Of a stretch of DNA of 30,199 bases, positions 7,849 through 17,378 are shown piece by piece. The stretch covers positions 1 to 30,199 of the IMG/VR virus record IMGVR_UViG_3300032308_001277. One strand, given 5' to 3'. Made by a program: the position numbers and the translations under genes. Positions within the stretch are counted from its first letter, which is position 1. Each line of letters opens with the position of its first letter. Source of the stretch: a virus. Under the pieces are notes generated by a model. It searched no databases. It saw only the letters and a list, made by a program, of their open reading frames with translations, and was not told the DNA's origin.

Positions 7849-8004
7849 ATGGGACAAAAGAAAGGTTTGTATGACAACATACATGCAAAGAGAAAAAGAA
7901 TAGAGGCAGGTTCAGGAGAAAGAATGAGATCAACTAAGAATCCAAATTCTCCTAGTGCCAAAGACTTTAAACAAGCATCTAAAACAGCAAAGAAAAAAAA
8001 GTAG
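7849..8004 (+). CDS. 51-residue basic phage protein (KRKRIEAGSGERMR motif)
   Basis: A small, strongly basic protein starting two bases after the previous stop. Its core, KGLYDNIHAKRKRIEAGSGE followed by RMRSTKNPNSPSAKDF, is a pattern I recognise from small uncharacterised proteins of many aquatic phages, near virion genes; the function is not known to me. Its Lys-rich tail (TAKKKK) suggests nucleic-acid contact. It is followed by an equally extreme acidic protein, which may be its partner. Confidence 0.75.
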   Translation: MGQKKGLYDNIHAKRKRIEAGSGERMRSTKNPNSPSAKDFKQASKTAKKKK

Positions 8005-8013
8005 GAGATTAAA

Positions 8014-8313
8014 ATGCCTGGAATAATGAAGCAAGCTAAATTAAAAGCTATCATGGATATTATATCACAGATGGACGATTTAGAGATGGATCGTATGATT
8101 CCTAAAGAGATGGAACAAGAAAAGATGTATGACATGGAAGAAAAGCCAGTCAAGAAAGGCATTACGATCATGAAGCTAGAATCCTCCAAAAAACCTAAAA
8201 TGGAAATGGAAGAAGAAGAAGGCGAAGAGATGGAAGAAGAGGATGATGAGGAAATTGATCCACTCTCCTCACTTGCCAGACTCAAAGAGAGACTCAAAAA
8301 AGGCAGAATGTAA
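8014..8313 (+). CDS. Small acidic protein of the virion cluster
   Basis: A 99-residue protein with Met/Lys/Asp-rich N-terminal helices and a strikingly acidic stretch around residues 68-85 (EMEEEEGEEMEEEDDEE), then a basic C-terminus (RLKERLKKGRM). An AGGAG precedes the ATG. No family recognised. Lying between a basic mini-protein and the head-tail adaptor, it could be a DNA-mimic-like assembly factor or a scaffold helper; both are inference. Confidence 0.7.
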   Translation: MPGIMKQAKLKAIMDIISQMDDLEMDRMIPKEMEQEKMYDMEEKPVKKGITIMKLESSKKPKMEMEEEEGEEMEEEDDEEIDPLSSLARLKERLKKGRM

Positions 8314-8317
8314 TTAA

Positions 8318-9199
8318 ATGGATTTTACGTCAACAGGTCTAATATCACAGATTAAGAGACGTGCCTTAATTCCAACTTCTCAGAATCTATTTAGCAATTC
8401 AGATTTTATTGAAATGCTCAATGAAGAATTGCAAAATAGAATCGTAACATACATAATGTCAGTCAGGGAAGACTATCTCTTGAAATACGATGACATTCTA
8501 CAAGATGGTTCAACCAAAGAGTTCACTATTCCATATAATGCCATAGGAAACAAATTAAATTCAGTATCATTATACGATAGTAGCAATACAAACAATTTTA
8601 ACATAAGTCATGTTCCAAGGCTTGCACTCTCTCAAATCAATGAGATGGCAGGATACTACTTAGAGGGAAACAAAATCAAAGTTACCCCACAGGCTTTCAA
8701 CAGTGGGTATCTTAGAATATATTATTATAGAAGACCATCGGACATAGTTCCATTAACATCGGTCGGTTTAATTAGTTCTATTGTCACTAATACTTCAATC
8801 ACTTGTGCTTCTCTTCCTAACACAATCACAACCGGAACAGAGATTGATATAGTAAGCAATGATTCTCCATTCCAAACAATCAAGTCAGTCACAGCAGGGA
8901 CAGTGGCAGGTAGTGTAATTAATCTTTCAAATACTAGCGACATAGAGACTGGATTCTATGTATGTCTTAGAGATCAATCTCCTTATGCTCAGATAGTTCA
9001 AGACGTTATACCTTTATTAATCCAAGCAGTAGTTGTTCGTATCATGGAATACATGGGAGACAACAATGGATTACAGGCATCACTTTTGACTTATGCACAG
9101 ATGGAGTCAGACAATAGAAATCTAATATCTCCAAGAGTTGATGGACAACCTAAAAAAATAGTATCATCCAAGAGATTGCAAAGGCATCTAGTATGGTGA
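8318..9199 (+). CDS. Head-tail adaptor / tail-tube-A-like protein
   Basis: A 293-residue protein directly before the large tail gene, matching the adaptor-then-hub order of podoviruses. The N-terminal helices (ISQIKRRALIPTSQNLFSNSDFIEMLNEEL), the middle strand region (KIKVTPQAFNSGYLRIYYYRRPSDIV) and a C-terminal helical bundle (VQDVIPLLIQAVVVRIMEYMG) fit connector proteins that bind the portal. Residues about 147-205 form a Thr/Ser-rich beta insertion (ITTGTEIDIVSNDSPFQTI). Called from order, size and pattern. Confidence 0.72.
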   Translation: MDFTSTGLISQIKRRALIPTSQNLFSNSDFIEMLNEELQNRIVTYIMSVREDYLLKYDDILQDGSTKEFTIPYNAIGNKLNSVSLYDSSNTNNFNISHVPRLALSQINEMAGYYLEGNKIKVTPQAFNSGYLRIYYYRRPSDIVPLTSVGLISSIVTNTSITCASLPNTITTGTEIDIVSNDSPFQTIKSVTAGTVAGSVINLSNTSDIETGFYVCLRDQSPYAQIVQDVIPLLIQAVVVRIMEYMGDNNGLQASLLTYAQMESDNRNLISPRVDGQPKKIVSSKRLQRHLVW

Positions 9200-9203
9200 C
9201 TCT

Positions 9204-11672
9204 ATGCAAGTTTTAAATTTAAAAATAGCAGGTCTTTACACCAATCCTAACCAGTTTTCAGAGATACCAGAAGGAGCATTGATCCAAGCAGACAATATAC
9301 AAATAGACAAAGGATCAGTAGCAGAACCAAGAAGGGGACAAGCAAAATATGGACAGATGCCATCTTCTTATACTGGAGTTATTGATGCACTATTTGAGTA
9401 TGATGATAAACTTTTAGCTAGTTATAATAATAAAATTGCGTATGACAATGGTAGTGGAACATTCACAGCATACAGTGGAACATACTCGGCACAAACTGGA
9501 TATAGAATAAAATCAACAAAAGCAAATAAGAATTTCTATTTCACCACTACTCAAAATATTAAGAAGATTTCAGTCTTAACAGATGAACCAATCTCGGCAG
9601 GTGTTCCAAGGGCATTGGATGCAGTTTTATCTACTACAGGATCAAGTGGATTTTTATTTCATGATCAGGGAGTAGCATATAGGTTTGTTTGGGGATATAG
9701 AGACAGTAACGACAATTTACTGTTAGGATCTCCAAGTGGTAGAAATATAATTACATATACTACAGGTTCATCTGGATCATCCAGAGATATTAGTATTACA
9801 TTATATATTCCAGATAATATTTTAGAAGGATATTTCTATCAGGCTTATAGATCTGCTAATGTGGATGCTACAATAGAACCGTCAGACGATTTGCAGTTAG
9901 TATATGAAGGTATAATAACACAAGCACAAATCAACGCAGGATCAGTCACGTTTACCGATATTACTCCTGAAACTCTTAGAGGAGCAGCACTCTATACCAA
10001 TCCAACGCAAGAAGGAATTTTACAGGCTAATGATGAACCTCCTTGTGCTATTGATATTTGTACTTTTAAGAATATGACTTTCTATGGAAATACAAAAGGA
10101 AAGCAAAATATATTTATTACACTAATAGCAGTAGGGTCTCCTCCATCCTCTCCTAGTACTACTAAATTAGTGTATGACGATACAATAACTATCAATGGAA
10201 TTACATACACAGCTAAGGCGACAGAAAACTCAGGGAGTGGTCACTTTGCAATACCAAGCAGTGGAACCGATGCAAGTAGAATAGCAGACACAGCAAAAAG
10301 TCTTGTTAAGATTATCAATCTTAGACAAGCTAATGTAAGTGCTTATTATATTTCTAACTTTGGTGACTTGCCAGGTAAGATACAAATTATAGCCAATGAC
10401 TATTCTTTACCACAATTTGCAGTCATATCATCCAAGGCTCAATGTTGGAACCCTGTATTGCCATCAAGTGGAACAGACAATTCATCTACTAACGATGTAA
10501 ACCCAAATAGAATTTATTTTAGTAAAACGCAACAACCCGAAGCAGTTCCAATACTTAATTATCTTGATGCAGGAGTAGCAACAGATCCAGTGATAAGAAT
10601 TATTCCATTAAGGGATTCTGTTTTTGTTCTTAAAGCTAATGCAATTTTCAGAATTATAGGTGAAGATCCTACTTCTCTCCGTATCTCATTATTTGATAAT
10701 ACTGTTTCCCTTATTGCTACAGAATCAGCAGTCGAAATGAATAATTCTATATATTGCTATACAGATCAAGGGATGTGTGCAGTTAGTGACAATGGAATAC
10801 AAATCATATCCAGACAGATAGAAGATCAAATCCAACAAGCAGAAATATTAACCAATTTCCAAACTCTCTCTTTTGGTGTGAGTTATGAAGTAGATAGGAA
10901 ATATATATTATATTGTAAGAAAATAGAAACAGATACTTATCCGACTCATGCTTATGTTTTCAACTTCTTCACCAATGCATGGACTAAATATATTAATAAT
11001 CGTTCATGTGGTATCACATTCGATAACAGACTGTACATGGGTGGAGTAGATGGATATATCTATAAAGAGAGAAAACAATTAAACTCTTCAGACTATGTAG
11101 ATAATGTTTACAATGTAACTATCAATAGTATTGCAGGCAATGTAATTACTTTACAAGATGCTACCGATGTAGCAGTTAATATGGTACTTGCAAAAGGAAA
11201 TATATACTCAGTTATAACTGTTAAAAATGGAAACAATATTACAGTAGAATCAGGCGTAGGATTTACTTCAGGTGCAGCCTTTGTCTATGAAGCAATAGAA
11301 TCTATAATTGTATGGAGTCAGAACAGTATTCAGAACCCAGGTATCTTAAAACATTTCAGAGAAGTAACAATGTTATTTAGAACAGCAGATTTTTCATCCA
11401 TTGAACTTGGATTCTCTTCAAACTTTGATCCTAATCCAGAGTATACAGAAGTTTCTCCTTTGAGATCCGATCAATGGGGGTCTTTTGCGTGGGGGTCAAT
11501 TCCTTGGGGATTTGGTTCTGGATTGGCTTATCCAATACGGACATATATTCCATTGCTTAAAAGACGTGCTTCATGGATATTCTTTAAAGTAAGATCCAAG
11601 AAAGCACAATCATATTTTGCAATACAGGGTCTTAGTGTGCAATATGAGAACATGTCCGAGAGGTTCAAATAG
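9204..11672 (+). CDS. Large tail protein (tail-tube-B / hub-like)
   Basis: At 822 residues this is the largest protein in the genome. It opens with a region (LYTNPNQFSEIPEGALIQADNIQIDKGS) typical of proteins that close the short tail in podoviruses such as T7 gp12-like and P22 gp10-like proteins, and is beta-rich throughout, with repeated aromatic strands (FEYDDKLLASYNNKIAYDNG, YRFVWGYRDSNDNLL) suggesting a propeller. The C-terminal part (LRSDQWGSFAWGSIPWG, FKVRSKKAQSYFAIQGLSV) is also typical of this group. No enzymatic motif seen. Functional class likely, exact homologue uncertain. Confidence 0.75.
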   Translation: MQVLNLKIAGLYTNPNQFSEIPEGALIQADNIQIDKGSVAEPRRGQAKYGQMPSSYTGVIDALFEYDDKLLASYNNKIAYDNGSGTFTAYSGTYSAQTGYRIKSTKANKNFYFTTTQNIKKISVLTDEPISAGVPRALDAVLSTTGSSGFLFHDQGVAYRFVWGYRDSNDNLLLGSPSGRNIITYTTGSSGSSRDISITLYIPDNILEGYFYQAYRSANVDATIEPSDDLQLVYEGIITQAQINAGSVTFTDITPETLRGAALYTNPTQEGILQANDEPPCAIDICTFKNMTFYGNTKGKQNIFITLIAVGSPPSSPSTTKLVYDDTITINGITYTAKATENSGSGHFAIPSSGTDASRIADTAKSLVKIINLRQANVSAYYISNFGDLPGKIQIIANDYSLPQFAVISSKAQCWNPVLPSSGTDNSSTNDVNPNRIYFSKTQQPEAVPILNYLDAGVATDPVIRIIPLRDSVFVLKANAIFRIIGEDPTSLRISLFDNTVSLIATESAVEMNNSIYCYTDQGMCAVSDNGIQIISRQIEDQIQQAEILTNFQTLSFGVSYEVDRKYILYCKKIETDTYPTHAYVFNFFTNAWTKYINNRSCGITFDNRLYMGGVDGYIYKERKQLNSSDYVDNVYNVTINSIAGNVITLQDATDVAVNMVLAKGNIYSVITVKNGNNITVESGVGFTSGAAFVYEAIESIIVWSQNSIQNPGILKHFREVTMLFRTADFSSIELGFSSNFDPNPEYTEVSPLRSDQWGSFAWGSIPWGFGSGLAYPIRTYIPLLKRRASWIFFKVRSKKAQSYFAIQGLSVQYENMSERFK

Positions 11673-12086
11673 ATGGCTTCTCTCCCAACACTCACAAGGA
11701 TACAAAAAGAAGATCTCGGACAAGATGCTCCTGATTGGATCAATGGAATTCTCTCAGTCATGAATCAATTTATGGAAGAAATTTATCAGTCTTACAATAG
11801 AAATCTTACAATCCCTGAAAACGTAGCAGGACAGATTAAGACTTTGGATGTTGTCACTACTAGTACTTATACAAGTGGCAATTTTGCAGAAATTAGATTT
11901 TCTTCTGAACTAAAAAGAAGGATGAACATCCTATTAATTGGTCAAGTAGTACAGAGTGATGATCCAACAACAAAATACAATTATTGTTTTCCTTCATGGG
12001 AAGATAGTAACGGAACTATTGTAGTCAGATTTATATCTGGACTAGCAAACAGCAAAAAATACAAAATAACATTCTTAGGAATATAA
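11673..12086 (+). CDS. Small tail-associated structural protein
   Basis: A 137-residue protein starting immediately at the end of the large tail gene. It has a helical N-terminus (residues 10-45, with a QKEDLGQDAPDWINGILSVMNQFM stretch) and a beta-sandwich-like C-terminal half (NYCFPSWEDSNGTIVVRFISGL, KYKITFLGI). It looks like a small virion component, perhaps a fibre-anchoring or tail-tip piece, but no family is firmly recognised; position between tail hub and ejection genes is the main clue. Confidence 0.65.
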   Translation: MASLPTLTRIQKEDLGQDAPDWINGILSVMNQFMEEIYQSYNRNLTIPENVAGQIKTLDVVTTSTYTSGNFAEIRFSSELKRRMNILLIGQVVQSDDPTTKYNYCFPSWEDSNGTIVVRFISGLANSKKYKITFLGI

Positions 12087-12087
12087 T

Positions 12088-13443
12088 ATGGCAATAATAA
12101 GACCAGAAGAACAGAATGAAACTCAAAACGTAGCACAGGCACCAACACTAGGAAGAATGTCCGGGTCAATCTCTCAGGGTGGAGGGACTGGACAAAAAAG
12201 AAACGTATCTCAGAGAGGTAGTGGCTTTACAAATCTACAACAATATGTCACAGCAAACGAAAACAATGCCAATCCAGAAATAGTAAGACAGAGAACACAA
12301 CAAGCAGGTACTGGGCTACAACAAGCACAAACTGGATTTGAAAACGTAGCAAAACAAGCACAAACTGGATTGCAGGGTATACAGGGAGTAAATACTTTTG
12401 TTGGAAATGTTCTAAGAGATCCAACAGCAGCAGCAGCCAATCAAGAAACTTTAAAAAGATTTCAAGCACTCAGAACTGGACAAGAAGCAATTGCAAATCC
12501 AACAGATGTATTGCAACCATTCACTCAGGCAAGATCTGGATTTGAATCACAGAGAGGAGATATTGCAAGCGGTCTTACAAGAGATGTGACAGGATCAGGA
12601 TTGCAAGACTATATAAGATCACAAAGAGCAAATCCATCACTTGCAACACAGGGAGAGAATGTCCTAGATAGATTCCTTACAGAGTCAACTACAGCAGGTA
12701 AGACAGCAATTCAACAGGCACAAGAAAGAGCAGGTCAAATCCAATCTACTCAAATCCCAGGTATCTCAGGAGAAGTCGAGGCACTAAGGCAACAAGTAGA
12801 ACCATTGCAATTTAGAACACAACAGGGAATACAAAGTGGAATCAATCCATTAGTAAGAGAACAGGAAAATTTTATCACAGGTCTTAATAAAAACTATGTA
12901 GCACAGCAATTAGGTTTGAATGTTGATGATGCAAAATATATATCCGACCAAGTAAACAAGTCAAAAGAAAATCAATTAAATTTACAAAATTCAATAAATA
13001 CAAATAATAATGCAATAAATAATTTAAATACAGCTATAAGCAACGAACAATCAACAATTGATAGTTTAAATGATCAAATAAAAGAACAGGAAGAACTCAG
13101 GAAAACAGCAGGAGCAAGAGGTTTTAATCCAGATAGATTAAAATTTCTTGAGCAATCTAAAATTCAAACTCAAAATCAAATTGATAGACTAGCAAGTGAA
13201 GTGCAAGCTAGAAACACATCAAATCAAAATTTTAATTTTGATCTTGCATCTCAAAAAAATTGGTATGACCAGTATTTTAAAAGAAATGAAGACACATTAA
13301 GAAAACTAAATGAATACAATCAAAACAGAACAAGACAAGAATTATTAAAAGCATACGATCCCAATAGACTTGCAAGAGTGCAAGCTTTACAAAGTTTATC
13401 GGGTCAAGATCTAAGTTCATTATTATCACAAGGAGTGTCATAA
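12088..13443 (+). CDS. Putative DNA-ejection (internal virion) protein 1
   Basis: A 451-residue Gln/Asn/Thr-rich helical protein, first of four in a row after the tail genes, the position of P22- and T7-type ejection proteins. The N-terminus is Gly/Ser/Gln-rich and likely disordered; residues 75-100 carry an 11-residue coiled-coil repeat (QAQTGFENVAK, QAQTGLQGIQG); residues about 285-400 form long Asn/Gln-rich coiled coils. From about base 12940 to 13340 codons become markedly AT-rich relative to the start of the gene, suggesting a segment of different origin. Role inferred from context and composition. Confidence 0.65.
   Translation: MAIIRPEEQNETQNVAQAPTLGRMSGSISQGGGTGQKRNVSQRGSGFTNLQQYVTANENNANPEIVRQRTQQAGTGLQQAQTGFENVAKQAQTGLQGIQGVNTFVGNVLRDPTAAAANQETLKRFQALRTGQEAIANPTDVLQPFTQARSGFESQRGDIASGLTRDVTGSGLQDYIRSQRANPSLATQGENVLDRFLTESTTAGKTAIQQAQERAGQIQSTQIPGISGEVEALRQQVEPLQFRTQQGIQSGINPLVREQENFITGLNKNYVAQQLGLNVDDAKYISDQVNKSKENQLNLQNSINTNNNAINNLNTAISNEQSTIDSLNDQIKEQEELRKTAGARGFNPDRLKFLEQSKIQTQNQIDRLASEVQARNTSNQNFNFDLASQKNWYDQYFKRNEDTLRKLNEYNQNRTRQELLKAYDPNRLARVQALQSLSGQDLSSLLSQGVS
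12320..12371 (+). repeat. Tandem 33-base repeat within ejection protein gene
   Basis: A 19-base sequence, AACAAGCACAAACTGGATT, occurs at 12320-12338 and again at 12353-12371, a 33-base period equal to 11 residues, the hendecad period of right-handed coiled coils. It looks like a recent internal duplication of a coiled-coil unit. Confidence 0.85.
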
Positions 13444-13444
13444 T

Positions 13445-14458
13445 ATGCCAGTTACAACAGCAGCCATTATTGGAGGATCAACACTAGCAGGGGGGCTACT
13501 AGGAAATGTCCTAGCAGGTCAGCAAGCAGGAGCTTTGTCAGGAGCTAACAGACTACAACAATTGTCTGCATTGGCTCAATTAGCAAATCGTCCTCCTGAA
13601 ATTGGAAATATTACTTTTCAACAGTACGCAGAACCGATAGACTACGAATTAGCAGGCACTCTCACTCCTGAACAGTTACAACAAACTGAACTCAGAAACA
13701 TCCTAAGAAATGAACAAGCGAGACAAGCACAACTAGATGTATTAGGAGAATACCAAGATTTATCCCAGACTGGATTGACGGCAGTAGACAGGGCAGCCTT
13801 GACCGATATACAAAATCAGATTGCAACACAGGAAAGAGGACAAAGAGAAGCTATTCTTCAGAACATGGCACAAAGAGGATTGGCAGGATCAGGGACAGAA
13901 CTTGCAGCCAATCTCTTAGCAGGTCAATCGGCAGCACAGAGAGCGAGTCAGATGGGTATGGATCAGGCAGCACAAGCACAACAAGCACGATTGCAAGCTC
14001 TTTCTAATGTAGCACGAATGGGGCAAGGGCTAGAAGAGACAGACTTCCAACGAGCAGCACGAGAAGCAGAAGCCAGTGATGTGATTAATCAATTTAATAC
14101 TCGAAATAAAATTGTTGCAGAAGCAGAAAATTTAGCTAATAAACAAGATGTGATGAATCTTACAACTCAACAAAGAAATAGGCTTAGAGAAGCAAATACT
14201 GATCTTATCAACCAAGCACTAACAGAAAATGTGATTAATAAACCACTTGCCCAATATGGATTGCAATCAAGATACACTTCAGGAGTGGCAGGTGGTCTGC
14301 AAGACGTAGCAGGGTCAAGAGAGAGACAGGCTACCAATAGATACAATACTCAATCTCAGATGTTGGGAGCAGGTCTGCAAACAGGTGGAACATTGGCAGG
14401 GGCTTATATGAATAAACCTGCAACTAAAGAAGTCAAAGAACGGAGCATAGGAGAATAG
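13445..14458 (+). CDS. Putative DNA-ejection protein 2
   Basis: A 337-residue Ala/Gln/Leu-rich protein. It starts with a glycine-zipper-like hydrophobic segment (AAIIGGSTLAGGLLGNVLAG, residues 5-25) able to enter a membrane, continues with long helices rich in Gln and Arg (QNQIATQERGQREAILQNMA, QRGLAGSGTELAANLLAGQSA) and ends with another Gly/Ala segment (LGAGLQTGGTLAGAYM). Such membrane-active helical proteins are injected with the DNA by podoviruses to span the cell envelope. No lytic transglycosylase motif seen. Confidence 0.68.
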   Translation: MPVTTAAIIGGSTLAGGLLGNVLAGQQAGALSGANRLQQLSALAQLANRPPEIGNITFQQYAEPIDYELAGTLTPEQLQQTELRNILRNEQARQAQLDVLGEYQDLSQTGLTAVDRAALTDIQNQIATQERGQREAILQNMAQRGLAGSGTELAANLLAGQSAAQRASQMGMDQAAQAQQARLQALSNVARMGQGLEETDFQRAAREAEASDVINQFNTRNKIVAEAENLANKQDVMNLTTQQRNRLREANTDLINQALTENVINKPLAQYGLQSRYTSGVAGGLQDVAGSRERQATNRYNTQSQMLGAGLQTGGTLAGAYMNKPATKEVKERSIGE

Positions 14459-14459
14459 T

Positions 14460-15524
14460 ATGCCATTAGATTTTAGTTTTTTTCAAGACTCAAAAAAAAG
14501 ACCACAAAGTAATAGTTTTCTTGATTCTTTGCAATACCCAAGTATAGGCAGGGATCAACCTTCATTTAATCCAGAAGATGTATTTTTATTGCCAGAAGAT
14601 GTAAATAATTTCAAAAAACCTAGGAATATAAAAAATCCAATTACATCTACTCCACCAATGGCACAATCAAGAACGCTTACAATGACTCCTCCTTCTATGC
14701 CTACTCCAAGACCATCAATGCCAATAAACATGCCATCAATGGAAGAACCAGAACAGGACAGCACTAACTTTCTCGGATCTCTCCTTGCTCAAGGTGTGGC
14801 AAGTTTAGGAGCAGGCATACAAGGTGGGGACATTGCACAGGTAGGAAGATCATTCGAGGCAGGTAGACAGAGAGCGGAGCAAGATAGGAAAGCCAAAGCT
14901 TTGGTTGATCCTAAAAGCGAAGAGAGTAAACGAAGAAGAATGGTATTTCAAAAAGCACTTGGATTTTCTATTCCAGAAGAATATAGTGCTACCGATCTTA
15001 ATGACCCTGTAGTGTTGCAAAGTATTAGAGATAAGAAGATGCAAGCAATGGCTCCAAAGGGTGGAACTGGAATTGGAGGTGGTGTTCGTGGTGGTGGTGT
15101 AAGACAGGAGAAGCCAGAAAAGGAAAGAAAATTATCACAAGATGAAAGAGCATTATTAAATAATTCAGCTTTAGCATATAAAGCATTATTTGATATGGAA
15201 GATGCTATAAAAAGAGATGTTTCTAAAACTTCTTATTTTGGTGATAATGATTATACTTATGCAGCTAATAGATTTGTTGAAGGAATAGGAAGGATGCAAT
15301 CAGGTGGAGCCATTGGAACAGAAGAAGCTGAGAATTTTAAAAAACTTATTCCAGGAAGATTTGATAAAGAAGAAACTGCTAAAAATAAAATTAAAGATAT
15401 GAAAGCTGAATTAGAAGCTAGATTAAAATCTATAAATTTTGATCCAAAAGAAGTTTTAAAATCTAGAACATATACAGAAGATATATCTTCTCCAAATAAA
15501 GTTAAATTTAGTGAGGAACAATAA
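14460..15524 (+). CDS. Putative internal virion / ejection protein 3
   Basis: A 354-residue protein with a Pro/Met-rich, probably disordered N-terminus (residues 55-95: TPPSMPTPRPSMPINMPSM), a short glycine segment (GSLLAQGVASLGAGIQGGD), a central Gly-rich linker near residue 200 (GGTGIGGGVRGGGVRQE) and a helical C-terminal domain (residues 225-350). The ends of the gene (14460-14640 and 15120-15524) are much more AT-rich than its middle. No family recognised; placed among ejection proteins by location and composition. Confidence 0.6.
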   Translation: MPLDFSFFQDSKKRPQSNSFLDSLQYPSIGRDQPSFNPEDVFLLPEDVNNFKKPRNIKNPITSTPPMAQSRTLTMTPPSMPTPRPSMPINMPSMEEPEQDSTNFLGSLLAQGVASLGAGIQGGDIAQVGRSFEAGRQRAEQDRKAKALVDPKSEESKRRRMVFQKALGFSIPEEYSATDLNDPVVLQSIRDKKMQAMAPKGGTGIGGGVRGGGVRQEKPEKERKLSQDERALLNNSALAYKALFDMEDAIKRDVSKTSYFGDNDYTYAANRFVEGIGRMQSGGAIGTEEAENFKKLIPGRFDKEETAKNKIKDMKAELEARLKSINFDPKEVLKSRTYTEDISSPNKVKFSEEQ

Positions 15525-17378
15525 ATGCCAGATATTACATTAGAAAATGGTATTGTAGTAGAAGGATTCCCAGATAATCCTACTTCAGAAGATTTAGCTA
15601 AACTTGATAGAATAAAAAAGAAATATCAAACAGTATCTCAACCTACTCCTACCACTCTATCCGAAAGACCAAGATCCGCACTACAATCTGCAATGATTGG
15701 TATGTCACAAGGTGCAACCTTTGGACTTGGAGACGAAGCAATAGCCAGACTAGAATCAATCCGATCAGGCAGACCATACGAAGATGTATTACAAGAAGCC
15801 AGAGGAATGTATAAACAGGCATCTGAACAGAATCCTGCATCGTATCTCACAGGAGAAATAGGGGCAGGCGTAGCAACTCCAATAGGACCATCGGCAAGTT
15901 TAGTTAAAATGGGTAGATCAGGTCTTGCGGCACCAGTAACCAGTTTAGGCAAGCTCACAGGCATAGGAGCAGGGACAGGAGCATTGTCAGGATTAGGATA
16001 CTCGGAGGGTAAAGACATCGGTGAAGTAGCAAGGGATGTTGGGATCGGTGGGCTATTGGGCGGAGGATTGCCAGTATTAGGAAAAGGTATTGCAATTGGA
16101 GCTCAAAAAGCAAAAGTATTAGCAGACGAAGCAATCAAAACAGGTCTTACAGGATTGACAGGTAAAACCAGAGCATTTTTAGATCAATTGGACAAGAACC
16201 CTGAACAAGTAAAGCGTATTGAAGAAAAGTTTGCAGGAGATATAAAAACAGATGTTATACCTGAAATATATCAAAAGATAGAATCATTCGTAGAAAAAAA
16301 TCCATTCAAAATAAAAGCACAAGCAAATAGTGCTAAATCAGTATCAGTGATACCTGAAGGTGTCAGAATTCAAAAAAAACCTGCTTTAAATATTCTTGAT
16401 AGTACTATAAAAAGATTAGAAAAAGACAAGGCTACAGATACAGCGATAGAGGCAGTAAATAAATTAAAATCATATAAACAAAGAATAATAGAAGATTTAG
16501 GCGATCCTGAATTTAAGGAAATAATAACTAAACCAGGTATGCCATCTATAGGAATTCCAGATGAAACAATTAGAGTACCGATACCTTCCAAAGATATACC
16601 AGGAAGAGATTTAAAAGAATTTTTACAAAACATTGCGGAAGATGTTAAAAAATATGGTGGCTATGGCAATCCATTGGCTAATTCTAAAGTAGGGGATACT
16701 TTAAAAAATGTAAGACGGTCATTTGATAAGCAATTGAAAGATGAAGTGCCAGAATATGCAAATATTATGAAAGGTGTAGAAGCAGACACAATTAAATCAA
16801 TAAGACTTACAAAACAATTTATGAATAAAGAGGGAATTGATTCTTCTAAAATAAATAAATTTATAGAAAGATCATCCTCAAAACCAGAGCTACTTAAAAC
16901 TGATTTACCGACAAAAAAGGCTATAAATATATTAGAAGAAGGATCACAAGATTTAAGCACACTCGGTCAAGATTTATCTGATATATATATGAAAAGAGGA
17001 ATTGAAGCTAGAGGGAATCAAGGATCTAATCTTACAAATCCAGTAGTAGCAGCAATGACATCTTTAGGTTTGGGATTGGGAGGGGCTGCTGGCGGTTTTG
17101 GTGGGGCAGGTCTTGGAGGAACTGCAGGTGGTTTCCTTGGAGGAATAGCAGCTAGACAATTAGAGCAAAGAGGCGGAAAAATATCAGAATCTGCAATGCG
17201 TTTAAGTAAAGGATTTAGAACACCAACAGCAATACCAGAAGCTACTCAAAGAGGATTCCAAGCACAACAAGGAGCACAAAGAGGTTTACTGGATCAGTTC
17301 TTGACAGAAAATAAAAATGAAGTAGAAAGAAAAAAAAGAATGGAACCTAATTTTCTTGAAAATAGAGTGAAACCATGA
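15525..17378 (+). CDS. Putative DNA-ejection protein 4 (large internal virion protein)
   Basis: A 617-residue protein starting directly at the previous stop. Residues 55-125 contain GMSQGATFGLGDEAIARLES and QNPASYLTGEIGAGVATPIG, a pattern seen in large internal virion proteins of many phages. Glycine-zipper hydrophobic segments occur near residues 145-190 and 510-550 (GLGGAAGGFGGAGLGGTAGG), flanking long charged helices. The middle (about 16200-17050) is more AT-rich than both ends. It likely forms part of the DNA-ejection channel; no peptidoglycan-cleaving motif is visible. Confidence 0.68.
   Translation: MPDITLENGIVVEGFPDNPTSEDLAKLDRIKKKYQTVSQPTPTTLSERPRSALQSAMIGMSQGATFGLGDEAIARLESIRSGRPYEDVLQEARGMYKQASEQNPASYLTGEIGAGVATPIGPSASLVKMGRSGLAAPVTSLGKLTGIGAGTGALSGLGYSEGKDIGEVARDVGIGGLLGGGLPVLGKGIAIGAQKAKVLADEAIKTGLTGLTGKTRAFLDQLDKNPEQVKRIEEKFAGDIKTDVIPEIYQKIESFVEKNPFKIKAQANSAKSVSVIPEGVRIQKKPALNILDSTIKRLEKDKATDTAIEAVNKLKSYKQRIIEDLGDPEFKEIITKPGMPSIGIPDETIRVPIPSKDIPGRDLKEFLQNIAEDVKKYGGYGNPLANSKVGDTLKNVRRSFDKQLKDEVPEYANIMKGVEADTIKSIRLTKQFMNKEGIDSSKINKFIERSSSKPELLKTDLPTKKAINILEEGSQDLSTLGQDLSDIYMKRGIEARGNQGSNLTNPVVAAMTSLGLGLGGAAGGFGGAGLGGTAGGFLGGIAARQLEQRGGKISESAMRLSKGFRTPTAIPEATQRGFQAQQGAQRGLLDQFLTENKNEVERKKRMEPNFLENRVKP

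Noticed and set aside
8210-8260. Purine-rich repeat of GAAGAA units as a separate repeat element
   Set aside because: Explained by the Glu codons of the acidic protein; no regular unit length.
7788-8297. 169-codon leftward frame opposite the acidic protein
   Set aside because: Its Ser-rich sequence is the mirror of the Glu-rich codons on the other strand; no ribosome site and conflicts with well-supported rightward genes.
15638-16018. 126-codon leftward frame inside the large ejection gene
   Set aside because: Shadow of a well-supported coding region; no start signals.
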